The position numbers and the translations under genes are program-made. From assembly GCA_947478535.1 (NCBI GenBank), contig CANJXD010000327.1:1-6745 (forward strand): a stretch of 6,745 nucleotides of DNA, given 5' to 3'. The DNA comes from Acetobacteraceae bacterium (GTDB lineage: Bacteria; Pseudomonadota; Alphaproteobacteria; Acetobacterales; Acetobacteraceae). Under the pieces are notes generated by a model. The model did no database searches and was not told where the DNA came from. It saw only the letters and a list, made by a program, of their open reading frames with translations. Positions 1 through 6,220 of this stretch are shown here, piece by piece; within the stretch, counting starts at the first letter, position 1; every line of letters begins with the position of its first letter.

Positions 1-327
1 GAACCGACATTCGCCGCCCCTGACCCATTCGCTCGCCGTCGTGCAGGTGAAGCCGAGGCGGGAGAGCTGGGTAAACAGGGGCCCCGCATCCTTTCCCGGC
101 CCATGGTCCCGCAGCAGATCCCGCTCCAGATCCGCGCCGCCCTGGCGCGGGCCGGAACGCACATAGCGCTCCATCTGGTAGGGCGTCGTCCAGCCCCGGC
201 TGAACAGTTGCGCCGCGCCCAAGATCGCCAGCAGAAGCAGCGCCCCGGCGATGATCGCATTGCGGGCGGTGCGCGGCGAATCCTCGCCGCGGGACAGATC
301 GGTGCTCGGCTTCCAGGGGGGCTGCAT
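1..327 (-). CDS. Hypothetical single-pass membrane protein, C-terminus beyond the left edge
   Basis: I do not recognise this protein. The minus-strand frame is open from an ATG at 327 to the window edge, giving 109 residues and no stop. The start reads MQPPWKPSTDLSRGEDSPR. A strongly hydrophobic stretch follows at about residues 24-42 (AIIAGALLLLAILGAAQLF), with R19 and R22 just before it. This fits an uncleaved N-terminal anchor with the rest outside the cytoplasm. The remainder is soluble and charged and holds two cysteines, C95 and C107, that could form a disulfide. An in-frame ATG at 354 would add nine residues. It lies 4 nt after the D-aminoacylase stop, but its GAGGGA sits almost against the start codon; the ATG at 327 has no visible Shine-Dalgarno, so the start is uncertain. 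It follows the D-aminoacylase gene in the same direction and could be co-transcribed, but nothing ties it to that pathway. Confidence 0.72.
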   Translation of the reverse strand, partial: MQPPWKPSTDLSRGEDSPRTARNAIIAGALLLLAILGAAQLFSRGWTTPYQMERYVRSGPRQGGADLERDLLRDHGPGKDAGPLFTQLSRLGFTCTTASEWVRGGECRF

Positions 328-358
328 GCTGGGGGTCGCGGACCGCGCCCCCATTCCC

Positions 359-1822
359 TCAGCCGCGGTGGCGGGTGATGAGGCGGCCGGGCTTTTCGCC
401 CGTCGCACCCGTGTCGCGATAGCCGTGGCGGAAGGTAGGGACGCCGTTGGCCCAGACCTCCTCGATGCCGATGGAGGGCACCTTCGGTGTCTCGAAGGTT
501 GCGGCATCGATCACCGTCGCCGGGTCGAACAGCACCAGATCGGCATAGGCGCCTTCGCGCAACACGCCACGGTCCACGATGCCATAGGCCTCCGCACAGC
601 GGCCGGTCATCTTGTGGATGGCGGTCTCCATGCTGAACAGGTTGAGGCCCCGGCTGTAATGGCCGAGCACGCGGGGGAAGGTGCCCCACAGCCGCGGATG
701 CGGGTGTTCGTCATGCGGGATGCCGTCGGACCCGATCATCGACATCGGGTGCGCCATGATGCGGCGGACGTCATCCTCATCCATCTGGAAGCTGATCTGC
801 CCGGCCGGCGTCAGCCGCGCGGCGGCGGCGCGGATATCGGTGTTCCAGCCGCGGGCGATGTCGGTCAGGTACCTGCCCGCCATCTCGGGATGCGGGATCG
901 ACCAGGTGATGATGACGGGCACATCGTCCCGCAGCCGGTCCGGCATCAGCACGGTGGACCCGGCGGGATAGGGATAGACGTCGTAGGCCACCTGCTGCGA
1001 GCGGGCGTAGGCTTCCAGCAGCGGCAGGGTCTGCACGGAGCGGCCGAAATTCTCCGGCAGCGAGCATTTGTGGTGGCTGATCTGCACCTGCACGCCGGCG
1101 CGCTTGCCGATCTCCATCGTCTCCTCGATCGAGGCGAGGACGTGGTTCGCCTCATCGCGCATATGGGTGGAATAGAGGCCATCGAAGGGCTTCAGCGCCT
1201 CCGTGATCGCCACCACCTCATCCGTCGTCGCATGCATGTTGGGGGGGTAGTAGAGCCCGGTGGAGAAGCCGGAGGCGCCTTCCGCCATCGCCTGCTTCAC
1301 CCGGCTGTGCATATGGGCGATCTCGCTGTCCTTCGCGGCGCGATAGACATCGCCGTCCATCGCCTCCACGCGGAGCGTCTGGTTGCCGACCAGGGCGTAG
1401 GTGTTCACCTCCGACCCGCGCTTGTGCAGCTCATGCGCGTAGTCGCCGAAATCATGGAAGCGCCACCAGCCCTCGGCACCGATCAGGTCGAGCGGCGGCG
1501 GCGGCGTCTTCGTGAAGCGCGCAGGGGCAAGGGAGACGCCGCAGCAGCCGCAGACCACGGTGGTGACACCCTGGCTGGTCTTGCAGAGCGTGCCCTGCGG
1601 GCCCATCAGCACGGCGCGGTCGTCATGCGTATGGGCATCGATGAAGCCCGGCGCCACCGCCTTGCCCGTCGCGATCACTTCCCGGTCCGCCGAAGCGCCG
1701 CCGAGGTCCCCCACGCCCACGATCCGGTCCCCCTTCACGCCGACATCGCCGACACGGCGCGGCGCGCCTGTGCCGTCGAAGAGGGTGGCATCGCGGATGA
1801 TGAGATCGCAGCGGAGGGCCAT
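359..1822 (-). CDS. N-acyl-D-amino acid deacylase (D-aminoacylase), amidohydrolase superfamily
   Basis: This 487-residue protein is full length for D-aminoacylases, zinc enzymes that hydrolyse N-acyl-D-amino acids to a carboxylate and a free D-amino acid. A short N-terminal beta-sandwich part (residues 1-60, LIIRDATLFDGTGAPRRVGDV) precedes a TIM-barrel with the metal motif APGFIDAHTHDD (H64, H66). A cysteine-rich CGCCG follows (C91, C93, C94), one cysteine of which should be the bridging metal ligand. Further metal residues are H220 (STHMRDE) and H250 (ISHHK), and the catalytic aspartate is D366 (IGSDGIPHDE). As I recall them, the Alcaligenes faecalis enzyme uses H67, H69, C96, H220, H250 and D366, so all key positions are retained. 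The C-terminal part (GAYADLVLFDP, about 425-434) is the usual end of the small domain. No signal peptide is visible, so it is probably cytoplasmic. The start has TAGGA 7 nt upstream, overlapping the toxin stop. The acyl and amino acid preference (hydrophobic, Glu or Asp) cannot be told. Confidence 0.93.
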   Translation of the reverse strand: MALRCDLIIRDATLFDGTGAPRRVGDVGVKGDRIVGVGDLGGASADREVIATGKAVAPGFIDAHTHDDRAVLMGPQGTLCKTSQGVTTVVCGCCGVSLAPARFTKTPPPPLDLIGAEGWWRFHDFGDYAHELHKRGSEVNTYALVGNQTLRVEAMDGDVYRAAKDSEIAHMHSRVKQAMAEGASGFSTGLYYPPNMHATTDEVVAITEALKPFDGLYSTHMRDEANHVLASIEETMEIGKRAGVQVQISHHKCSLPENFGRSVQTLPLLEAYARSQQVAYDVYPYPAGSTVLMPDRLRDDVPVIITWSIPHPEMAGRYLTDIARGWNTDIRAAAARLTPAGQISFQMDEDDVRRIMAHPMSMIGSDGIPHDEHPHPRLWGTFPRVLGHYSRGLNLFSMETAIHKMTGRCAEAYGIVDRGVLREGAYADLVLFDPATVIDAATFETPKVPSIGIEEVWANGVPTFRHGYRDTGATGEKPGRLITRHRG

Positions 1823-1829
1823 GGGGCGT

Positions 1830-1834
1830 TCCTA
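1830..1834 (-). promoter_or_regulatory. Ribosome-binding site of the D-aminoacylase gene, overlapping the toxin stop codon
   Basis: On the minus strand TAGGA lies here, followed by 7 nt and the ATG at 1822. The TAG of this motif is also the stop codon of the ParE-like toxin gene. A ribosome finishing the toxin therefore covers the D-aminoacylase ribosome-binding site, which favours translational coupling. The overlap is seen directly; the coupling is inferred. Confidence 0.6.
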
Positions 1835-2164
1835 GGCTTCTTGATTGGGGGCTTCAGGATTTGGGGCGAGCATGGCGGGGAGGTCCCGCTGGCCGTGGAT
1901 GATACGCACGACCTGCAGTTCCCCGTCGAAGTACCGAAACAGAATCACGTAGTTCCGCCAAGCCAGGGACCGGATGCCGGAGCCAAGATCATCGCGCGCC
2001 CGACCGAGGGTGCCGGGCAGGGCCGCGATGGCGTGGCAGCGCTGGCGCAGGCGGGCGACGAATTCCTGGCCGACGGCGCGGCTCTGCGCCTCGGTGGCAA
2101 GCCAGTCGGCAATGGCGATCAGGTCCTTGATGGCAAGCGGCCGGAAGCGCGCCCGCCCTGTCAC
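1832..2164 (-). CDS. parE: ParE/RelE-superfamily toxin of a type II toxin-antitoxin module
   Basis: The product is 110 residues, the usual size for a ParE-type toxin. It opens with a helical part, FRPLAIKDLIAIADWLATEA (residues 7-26), followed by helix FVARLRQRCHAIAALP (35-50). The family signature GRARDDLGSGIRS follows at 54-66, then beta-strand NYVILFRYFDGELQVVRIIHG (71-91), ending with HGQRD at 90-94. ParE proteins are known to poison DNA gyrase, while related RelE proteins cleave ribosome-bound mRNA. The GRxRDDL...G(L/I)RS and R(I/V)(I/V)HG.RD pattern favours ParE, but the target is not proven. The last ten or so residues (PNPEAPNQEA) look like a disordered tail. The start is a GTG overlapping the antitoxin TGA by 4 nt (GTGA). 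Only a weak GGA lies directly before it, so translation probably depends on ribosomes finishing the antitoxin, which would keep toxin below antitoxin. Confidence 0.88.
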   Translation of the reverse strand: MTGRARFRPLAIKDLIAIADWLATEAQSRAVGQEFVARLRQRCHAIAALPGTLGRARDDLGSGIRSLAWRNYVILFRYFDGELQVVRIIHGQRDLPAMLAPNPEAPNQEA

Positions 2165-2412
2165 TCCGGAATACCGCGCGCGGCGAGGTCAGCGTCCAGT
2201 GCCGCCAGGGCCGCGTCGATCTCCTCCTCCGCCATGCAGCGTGGATCGGCGAGCGAGGCCGCGATCGAGTCCCGCAGCGCCTGGTGCCGGGCCCGGTCAG
2301 CGGCGAAGAGCCTCATCGCCTCCGTCACCACGTCCTCGGGCGAGGTGTAAAGGCCGGATTCCACGGCCTCGGCGATGACGCCGCTGAAGCGGTTACCGAT
2401 CTCGATCTTCAT
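2161..2412 (-). CDS. parD: ParD-like ribbon-helix-helix antitoxin
   Basis: This 83-residue protein has the expected two-part antitoxin architecture. The N-terminal half, MKIEIGNRF followed by helix SGVIAEAVESG, the turn LYTSPEDVV and helix TEAMRLFAADRAR (to about residue 42), fits a ribbon-helix-helix DNA-binding dimer. The SG(x)Y(x)S(x)(x)(D/E)VV(x)EA(x)RL pattern is typical of ParD. The C-terminal half (about 45-83) is acidic and helical (MAEEEIDAALAALDADLAARG) and would wrap the toxin. It lies directly upstream of the ParE-like gene with a 4-nt overlap, the usual antitoxin-first order. ParD proteins normally neutralise ParE and repress their own promoter. The start ATG has a strong AAGGAGG 8 nt upstream, and that sequence lies inside a perfect hairpin. 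The DNA-binding residues and operator are inferred from the family. Confidence 0.87.
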   Translation of the reverse strand: MKIEIGNRFSGVIAEAVESGLYTSPEDVVTEAMRLFAADRARHQALRDSIAASLADPRCMAEEEIDAALAALDADLAARGIPE

Positions 2413-2418
2413 CCCGGC

Positions 2419-2442
2419 GCCCTCCTTCCCGCGAAGGAGGGC
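2419..2442 (-). repeat. Perfect 10-bp inverted repeat enclosing the antitoxin Shine-Dalgarno
   Basis: GCCCTCCTTC (2419-2428) and GAAGGAGGGC (2433-2442) are exact reverse complements separated by 4 nt. In the minus-strand transcript the 3' arm holds AAGGAGG at 2427-2421, 8 nt from the antitoxin ATG at 2412. If folded, the hairpin would hide the ribosome-binding site. No T-run follows on either strand, so it does not look like an intrinsic terminator. It could instead, or also, be a palindromic operator for the ParD-like repressor. Confidence 0.7.
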
Positions 2443-2472
2443 ACCCTAGCACGGCTGGGCGGCCGGGCCCAA
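2443..2472 (-). promoter_or_regulatory. Possible weak sigma-70-type promoter for the toxin-antitoxin pair
   Basis: In the gap between hyuB and the antitoxin gene, the minus strand carries TTGGGC (2472-2467), an 18-nt spacer, and TAGGGT (2448-2443) with an extended TGC before it. Both hexamers are imperfect matches to consensus, and the background is very GC-rich, so this may be chance. A start site about 7 nt downstream would fall within the 5' arm of the inverted repeat. Confidence 0.22.
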
Positions 2473-2480
2473 AATACCCT

Positions 2481-4136
2481 TCACGCCCCGTAGAGCGCCT
2501 TGGCCTGCGCCGGGCTGACCAGCCCATCCGCCACGTCGCGGTCCACCAGGGCGCGGTCGCGCTGCGCCGGGTCCCCCATGCCGCCGCCGCCGGGCAGCTT
2601 CAGCAGCAGGCGTTTGCCCTTGGGGATGATCTGGAAGCCCTTGGTGCGGATCGCCGTGCCATCGTGGTGCCCGACCCAGCCGGTGGCGCCATCCCCGCCC
2701 CCTTCCCGCCCCTTCGGCGCATTCGCCACGCGGTCGAACACGGCATTGACGGCGAATTCGGCATCCCCCTTGGCGCCGATCTCCATGATCTTGCCGAAGC
2801 CGCCGCGGGTGCGGCCGGCGCCCGCGGAATCCGGGCGGATCTGGTTCTGCCAGAAGATCACCGGGGCAACATTCTCCGTCGCCTCCACCGGCATGGTCCT
2901 GACGCCGGAGGGGAAGGCCGTGCCATCCAGCCCATCCTTGGTCGGCCGCGCGCCGGTGCCGCCGGAGTTGAAGGTGATGATCTCAAAATCCGGCACTTCG
3001 GCCGCCGCGCCGCTGACCTGCGCGCCGCCGCGCAAGGGCGGGTTCCACAGCGCGGAGGAGCCTTCGGCATTGACGCGTTCCGGCACCGCCTGGTGCAGGC
3101 AGCCCATCATCAAATCCGGCAGCAACTGCCCGACCACATGCCGCACCGAAACGGGATAGGGCCGCGGCGCGTTGAGGATGCAGCCCTCCGGGATCTCCAT
3201 CCGGAACGGCGCCAGCGAGGCCCAGTTGTTGGGGATCTCCGGCGCCACGACGCATTTGATGCCGAAGCAGGCATAGGCGCGGCAATAGGGGGCCGGCACG
3301 TTGATGCCGCGCCCCGACAGGCCGGAGGTGCCGGCGTAGTCCACCACGATCTCATGCTCATGGATCGTCATCGCCGCCTTCAGCGTGACGGTCGATTCAT
3401 AGCCATCCGAGCAGATCTGCCCGCGATAGGTGCCACGCGGCAGCTTCGCGATTTCCTCAAGCGTCGCCTTCAGCGAGGCGTCGAAGATGTAGGTGGCGAG
3501 GTCGTCGACAGTCTCCATCGCGAACTCGTCCATCATCTCGACAAGCCGCTTCGCGCCCGCATCGTTGCAGGCGCAGAGGGAATAGATATCGCCCTCCAAC
3601 TCGACGGGGGTGCGGGAGCCCACGCGGATGAAGTCGAAAAAGGTCTCGTTCGGCGCCCCCTGGTCGAAGCACTTCACGATCGGGATGTAGAGCCCTTCCT
3701 CATAGACCGACCGCCCTTCCGGCCCCATGCCGAGCCCGCCGACATCGATGACATGGGCGGTATTGGCGAACAGCCCGACGATCTTGCCCTGGCGGAAGGC
3801 CGGCGTGACCACCGTGAGGTCATGCAGGTGGCCGGTGCCGAGCCAGGGGTCATTGGTGATGTAGTGATCGCCCGGCTTCATCGTCGCCGCCGGGAATTTC
3901 GCGAGGAAATGCCCCACCGATTCCATCATGGAATTCACATGCCCCGGCGTGCCGGTCACGGCCTGGGCGAGCATCCGTCCTTGCAGGTCGAAGATCCCGG
4001 CGGAAAGGTCCCCGGCTTCCCGCACCGTGGTGGAGAAGGCGGTGCGGATCATGATCTGCGCCTGTTCCTCCACCACCGCGATGAGGCGGTTCCATTGGAT
4101 CTGGCGCTGGATTGTCTCGAGGGCGTTCGTGGTCAT
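2481..4136 (-). CDS. hyuB: Hydantoinase/oxoprolinase subunit B (HyuB family, N-methylhydantoinase B-like)
   Basis: This 551-residue protein belongs to the HyuB family, whose members pair with HyuA in ATP-dependent ring-opening hydrolases (N-methylhydantoinase, 5-oxoprolinase, caprolactamase) and carboxylases of the acetophenone type. Family landmarks run in order: EEQAQIMIRTAFSTTVREAGDLSAGIFD (23-50), TPGHVNSM (63-70), ITNDPWLGTGHLHD (93-106) and NTAHVIDVGG (125-134). The histidines and aspartates of the last two (H103, H105, D106, H128, D131) are candidate metal or active-site residues. The C-terminal glycine loop LPGGGGMGDP is at 514-523. Length is normal and no frame break was seen. The ATG shares one base with the hyuA stop (TGATG), and GGAG at 4148-4145 lies 8 nt upstream, so the two subunits should be made together. 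A GTG one codon earlier (4139) is an alternative start. The substrate cannot be assigned; a 5-membered cyclic imide or lactam is the family-based guess. Confidence 0.93.
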   Translation of the reverse strand: MTTNALETIQRQIQWNRLIAVVEEQAQIMIRTAFSTTVREAGDLSAGIFDLQGRMLAQAVTGTPGHVNSMMESVGHFLAKFPAATMKPGDHYITNDPWLGTGHLHDLTVVTPAFRQGKIVGLFANTAHVIDVGGLGMGPEGRSVYEEGLYIPIVKCFDQGAPNETFFDFIRVGSRTPVELEGDIYSLCACNDAGAKRLVEMMDEFAMETVDDLATYIFDASLKATLEEIAKLPRGTYRGQICSDGYESTVTLKAAMTIHEHEIVVDYAGTSGLSGRGINVPAPYCRAYACFGIKCVVAPEIPNNWASLAPFRMEIPEGCILNAPRPYPVSVRHVVGQLLPDLMMGCLHQAVPERVNAEGSSALWNPPLRGGAQVSGAAAEVPDFEIITFNSGGTGARPTKDGLDGTAFPSGVRTMPVEATENVAPVIFWQNQIRPDSAGAGRTRGGFGKIMEIGAKGDAEFAVNAVFDRVANAPKGREGGGDGATGWVGHHDGTAIRTKGFQIIPKGKRLLLKLPGGGGMGDPAQRDRALVDRDVADGLVSPAQAKALYGA

Positions 4137-6220
4137 CACAGGCTCTCCCCCCGCGTCAGTTCCAGATACCCCAACCCATCCATTCGGCAGCGCCATCCCG
4201 GCCCGACCAGCGTGCTCGTCTCCGCCTCCGACACGATGCACGGCCCCGGCACCGCAGCACCCGGCGCCATCTCGGCGCGGTCATAGACCTGCCAATCCGC
4301 GACCTCGCCCGTCGCCGTATCCCGCACGCGCTGCATGCGGATGGGCGCGGGGGCAGGTGCATCGGCCACCGGGGCGACGGGCTCCACCGGCTGCGGCACC
4401 GTCGCCACCGTCACCGCGAAGGCGAGGATCTCCACGTCGGAACCCGGCACCGGCCGGTCATAGAAGCGGGTGTATTCGGCGTCGTAGGCCGCGCGGATCG
4501 CCGGGATGTCCTCCGCGGTCAGGGGGCGCGACGGCAGGGCCACGGAAATCTCATGCCCCTGGCCGACATAGCGCATGAAGGCCAGCCGGTGCTCGGCGGT
4601 CGCCTGCCCGCAGGCGCCTTCGGCCACCACCCCGGAGGCTTCCGCCGACATCGCGCCCAGCAGCGCATTGACCGCGCCGAGGTCGAACGAACGAAACCTC
4701 TGATACAGCGACTTCACCACCTCATACCCCACCGGCGCGCGGAGGAAGCCGATGGCGGAGCCCACGCCGGCGCCGGACGGCACCAGCAGCCGGTTCACGC
4801 CGATCTTCTCGGCCACGCGATAGCCATGCACGGGGCCGCCGCCACCAAAGGCGATGATGCCGCGCCCGCCATAGCCCTTGCCGCTTTCGATGGCATGGAC
4901 ACGGGCGGCATTCGCCATGTTCTCATCCACCATTTCCACCACGCCGAGCCCGGCCATTTCCGGCGCGAGCCCCAGCCTTTCGCCCACATCGCGGGCCAGC
5001 GCGTCGAGCGCCGGTTGCACATGCAGCTTCAGCGCGCCGCCGGCGAACAGGTCCGGCTCATAGCGCCCCAAAGCGAGGTTCGCATCCGTCACCGCGGGGT
5101 GCAGGCCGCCGCGCCCGTAGCAGGCCGGCCCCGGATCGGCGCCCGCGCTTTCCGGCCCAACCTGGATGCGGCCCAGCGCGTCGAGATGGGCGATCGAGCC
5201 ACCGCCGGCGCCGATCTCCACCATCTCGATCACCGGGATGCGCAGCGGCAGGCCGGAGCCCTTCTTGAAGCGGCCGACGCGAGCGACCTCAAAAGTCCGG
5301 GAAGCCTGCGGCGCGAAATCGTCGATCAGGCAGACCTTGGCCGTGGTGCCGCCCATGTCGAAGGACAGCACCTTCTCCCACCCCAACTGCTTCGCGACAT
5401 GCGCGGAGAAGATGGCGCCACCGGCCGGGCCGGATTCGACCAGGCGGATGGGGAAGCGCGCGGCCGTGTCGATGGTGGTGAGCCCACCGCCGGACAGCAT
5501 CAGGAACAGCGGGCAGGCGAGCCCATCCACGCGCAGCCCGGCTTCCAGCCGCCTGAGGTAGCTGGCCATCAGCGGCTGGACATAGGCATTGGCGGCGGTG
5601 GTGGAAAACCGCTCCCACTCCCGCATCTCCGGCGACACTTCCGAGGACAGCGAGACGTTCATCGCCGGCCACAGCGAACGCAAGATGGCGGCGGCGCGCT
5701 GTTCATGCACGGGGTTCACGAAGGCATGCAGGAAGCCGATGGCGACGCTCTCGATGCCCTCGGCCTGCATGAAGGCGACTTGGTCGGCCACCGCCTTTTC
5801 ATCCAGCGGCAGCAGCACCTTTCCCTCATTGTCGAGGCGCTCCGGCACTGTCAGCCGCCAGCGGCGCGGGACGAGGGGCCGCGGCAGGTCGATGTTGAGG
5901 TCGTACTGGTCGTACCGGCTCTCATTGCCCAGGGCGAGCACGTCCCGGAACCCGTCCGTCGTCAGCAGCGCCGTCTTCGCACCCTTGCGCTCGATGATCG
6001 CATTGGTCGCGAGCGTCGTGCCGTGGATGACCAGCGTGATATCCGCCGGCGTCAGCCCCGCCCGCGCCAGCACAAGCCGCACGCCTTCCAGCACGCCAAG
6101 CTCCGGCGCATGCGGCGTGGTGAGCACCTTGCCGGTCCAGCGCGCGCCATCGCGCTCAATGGCGACATCGGTGAAGGTCCCGCCGATATCGACCGCCAGC
6201 CGCGCCTGCATGTCGCTCAC
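4136..6220 (-). CDS. hyuA: Hydantoinase/oxoprolinase subunit A (HyuA family, N-methylhydantoinase A-like)
   Basis: This 694-residue protein is the ATP-binding partner of HyuB. The N-terminal domain opens with the ASKHA-type phosphate loop AVDIGGTFTD (9-18), followed by VIHGTTLATNA (64-74). The central hydantoinase A domain shows LMLSGGGLT (240-248), VESGPAGGAIFSA (261-273), a second nucleotide-binding motif SFDMGGTTAKV (286-296), EIGAGGGSIA (335-344) and GPESAGADPGPACYG (355-369). It continues with IAFGGGGPVHG (456-466) and LVPSGAGVGSAIGFLRAP (478-496). The C-terminal domain ends near GPGWRCRMDGLGYLEL. Length is typical for the family. I chose the GTG at 6220 because GGAGG lies 7 nt upstream (6232-6228) and it overlaps the preceding TGA as GTGA; an ATG at 6211 is the alternative, three codons in. 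With HyuB it would use ATP to activate and open a cyclic amide. Related carboxylases have the same fold, but no carboxylase-specific third subunit gene is visible here. Confidence 0.93.
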   Translation of the reverse strand: MSDMQARLAVDIGGTFTDVAIERDGARWTGKVLTTPHAPELGVLEGVRLVLARAGLTPADITLVIHGTTLATNAIIERKGAKTALLTTDGFRDVLALGNESRYDQYDLNIDLPRPLVPRRWRLTVPERLDNEGKVLLPLDEKAVADQVAFMQAEGIESVAIGFLHAFVNPVHEQRAAAILRSLWPAMNVSLSSEVSPEMREWERFSTTAANAYVQPLMASYLRRLEAGLRVDGLACPLFLMLSGGGLTTIDTAARFPIRLVESGPAGGAIFSAHVAKQLGWEKVLSFDMGGTTAKVCLIDDFAPQASRTFEVARVGRFKKGSGLPLRIPVIEMVEIGAGGGSIAHLDALGRIQVGPESAGADPGPACYGRGGLHPAVTDANLALGRYEPDLFAGGALKLHVQPALDALARDVGERLGLAPEMAGLGVVEMVDENMANAARVHAIESGKGYGGRGIIAFGGGGPVHGYRVAEKIGVNRLLVPSGAGVGSAIGFLRAPVGYEVVKSLYQRFRSFDLGAVNALLGAMSAEASGVVAEGACGQATAEHRLAFMRYVGQGHEISVALPSRPLTAEDIPAIRAAYDAEYTRFYDRPVPGSDVEILAFAVTVATVPQPVEPVAPVADAPAPAPIRMQRVRDTATGEVADWQVYDRAEMAPGAAVPGPCIVSEAETSTLVGPGWRCRMDGLGYLELTRGESL

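Noticed and set aside
251..2350. 699-codon open frame on the plus strand
   Set aside because: It runs antisense across the D-aminoacylase, toxin and antitoxin genes. Its translation is rich in H, R, G, A and D with no family motif. In GC-rich DNA, long antisense frames arise from the lack of A/T at third codon positions.
2419..2442. Inverted repeat as a rho-independent terminator for hyuB
   Set aside because: The stem is strong enough, but no T-run follows on either strand (minus reads GCCGGGATG after it), and its 3' arm is the antitoxin SD.
2455..2471. Short GC-rich palindrome (TGGGC / GCCCA) after the hyuB stop as a terminator
   Set aside because: The stem is only 5 bp. On the minus strand the T-run precedes rather than follows it, so it does not fit an intrinsic terminator and is expected by chance in such GC-rich DNA.
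4137..4241. N-terminal extension of hyuB to 4241
   Set aside because: The extension overlaps the hyuA C-terminus and does not resemble the family. The ATG at 4136 has an SD at proper spacing and a TGATG junction.
2664..4286. 540-codon open frame on the plus strand
   Set aside because: It is antisense to hyuB, of low-complexity composition (R, H, G, D), with no recognisable domain, and is explained as a shadow of the hyuB codons.
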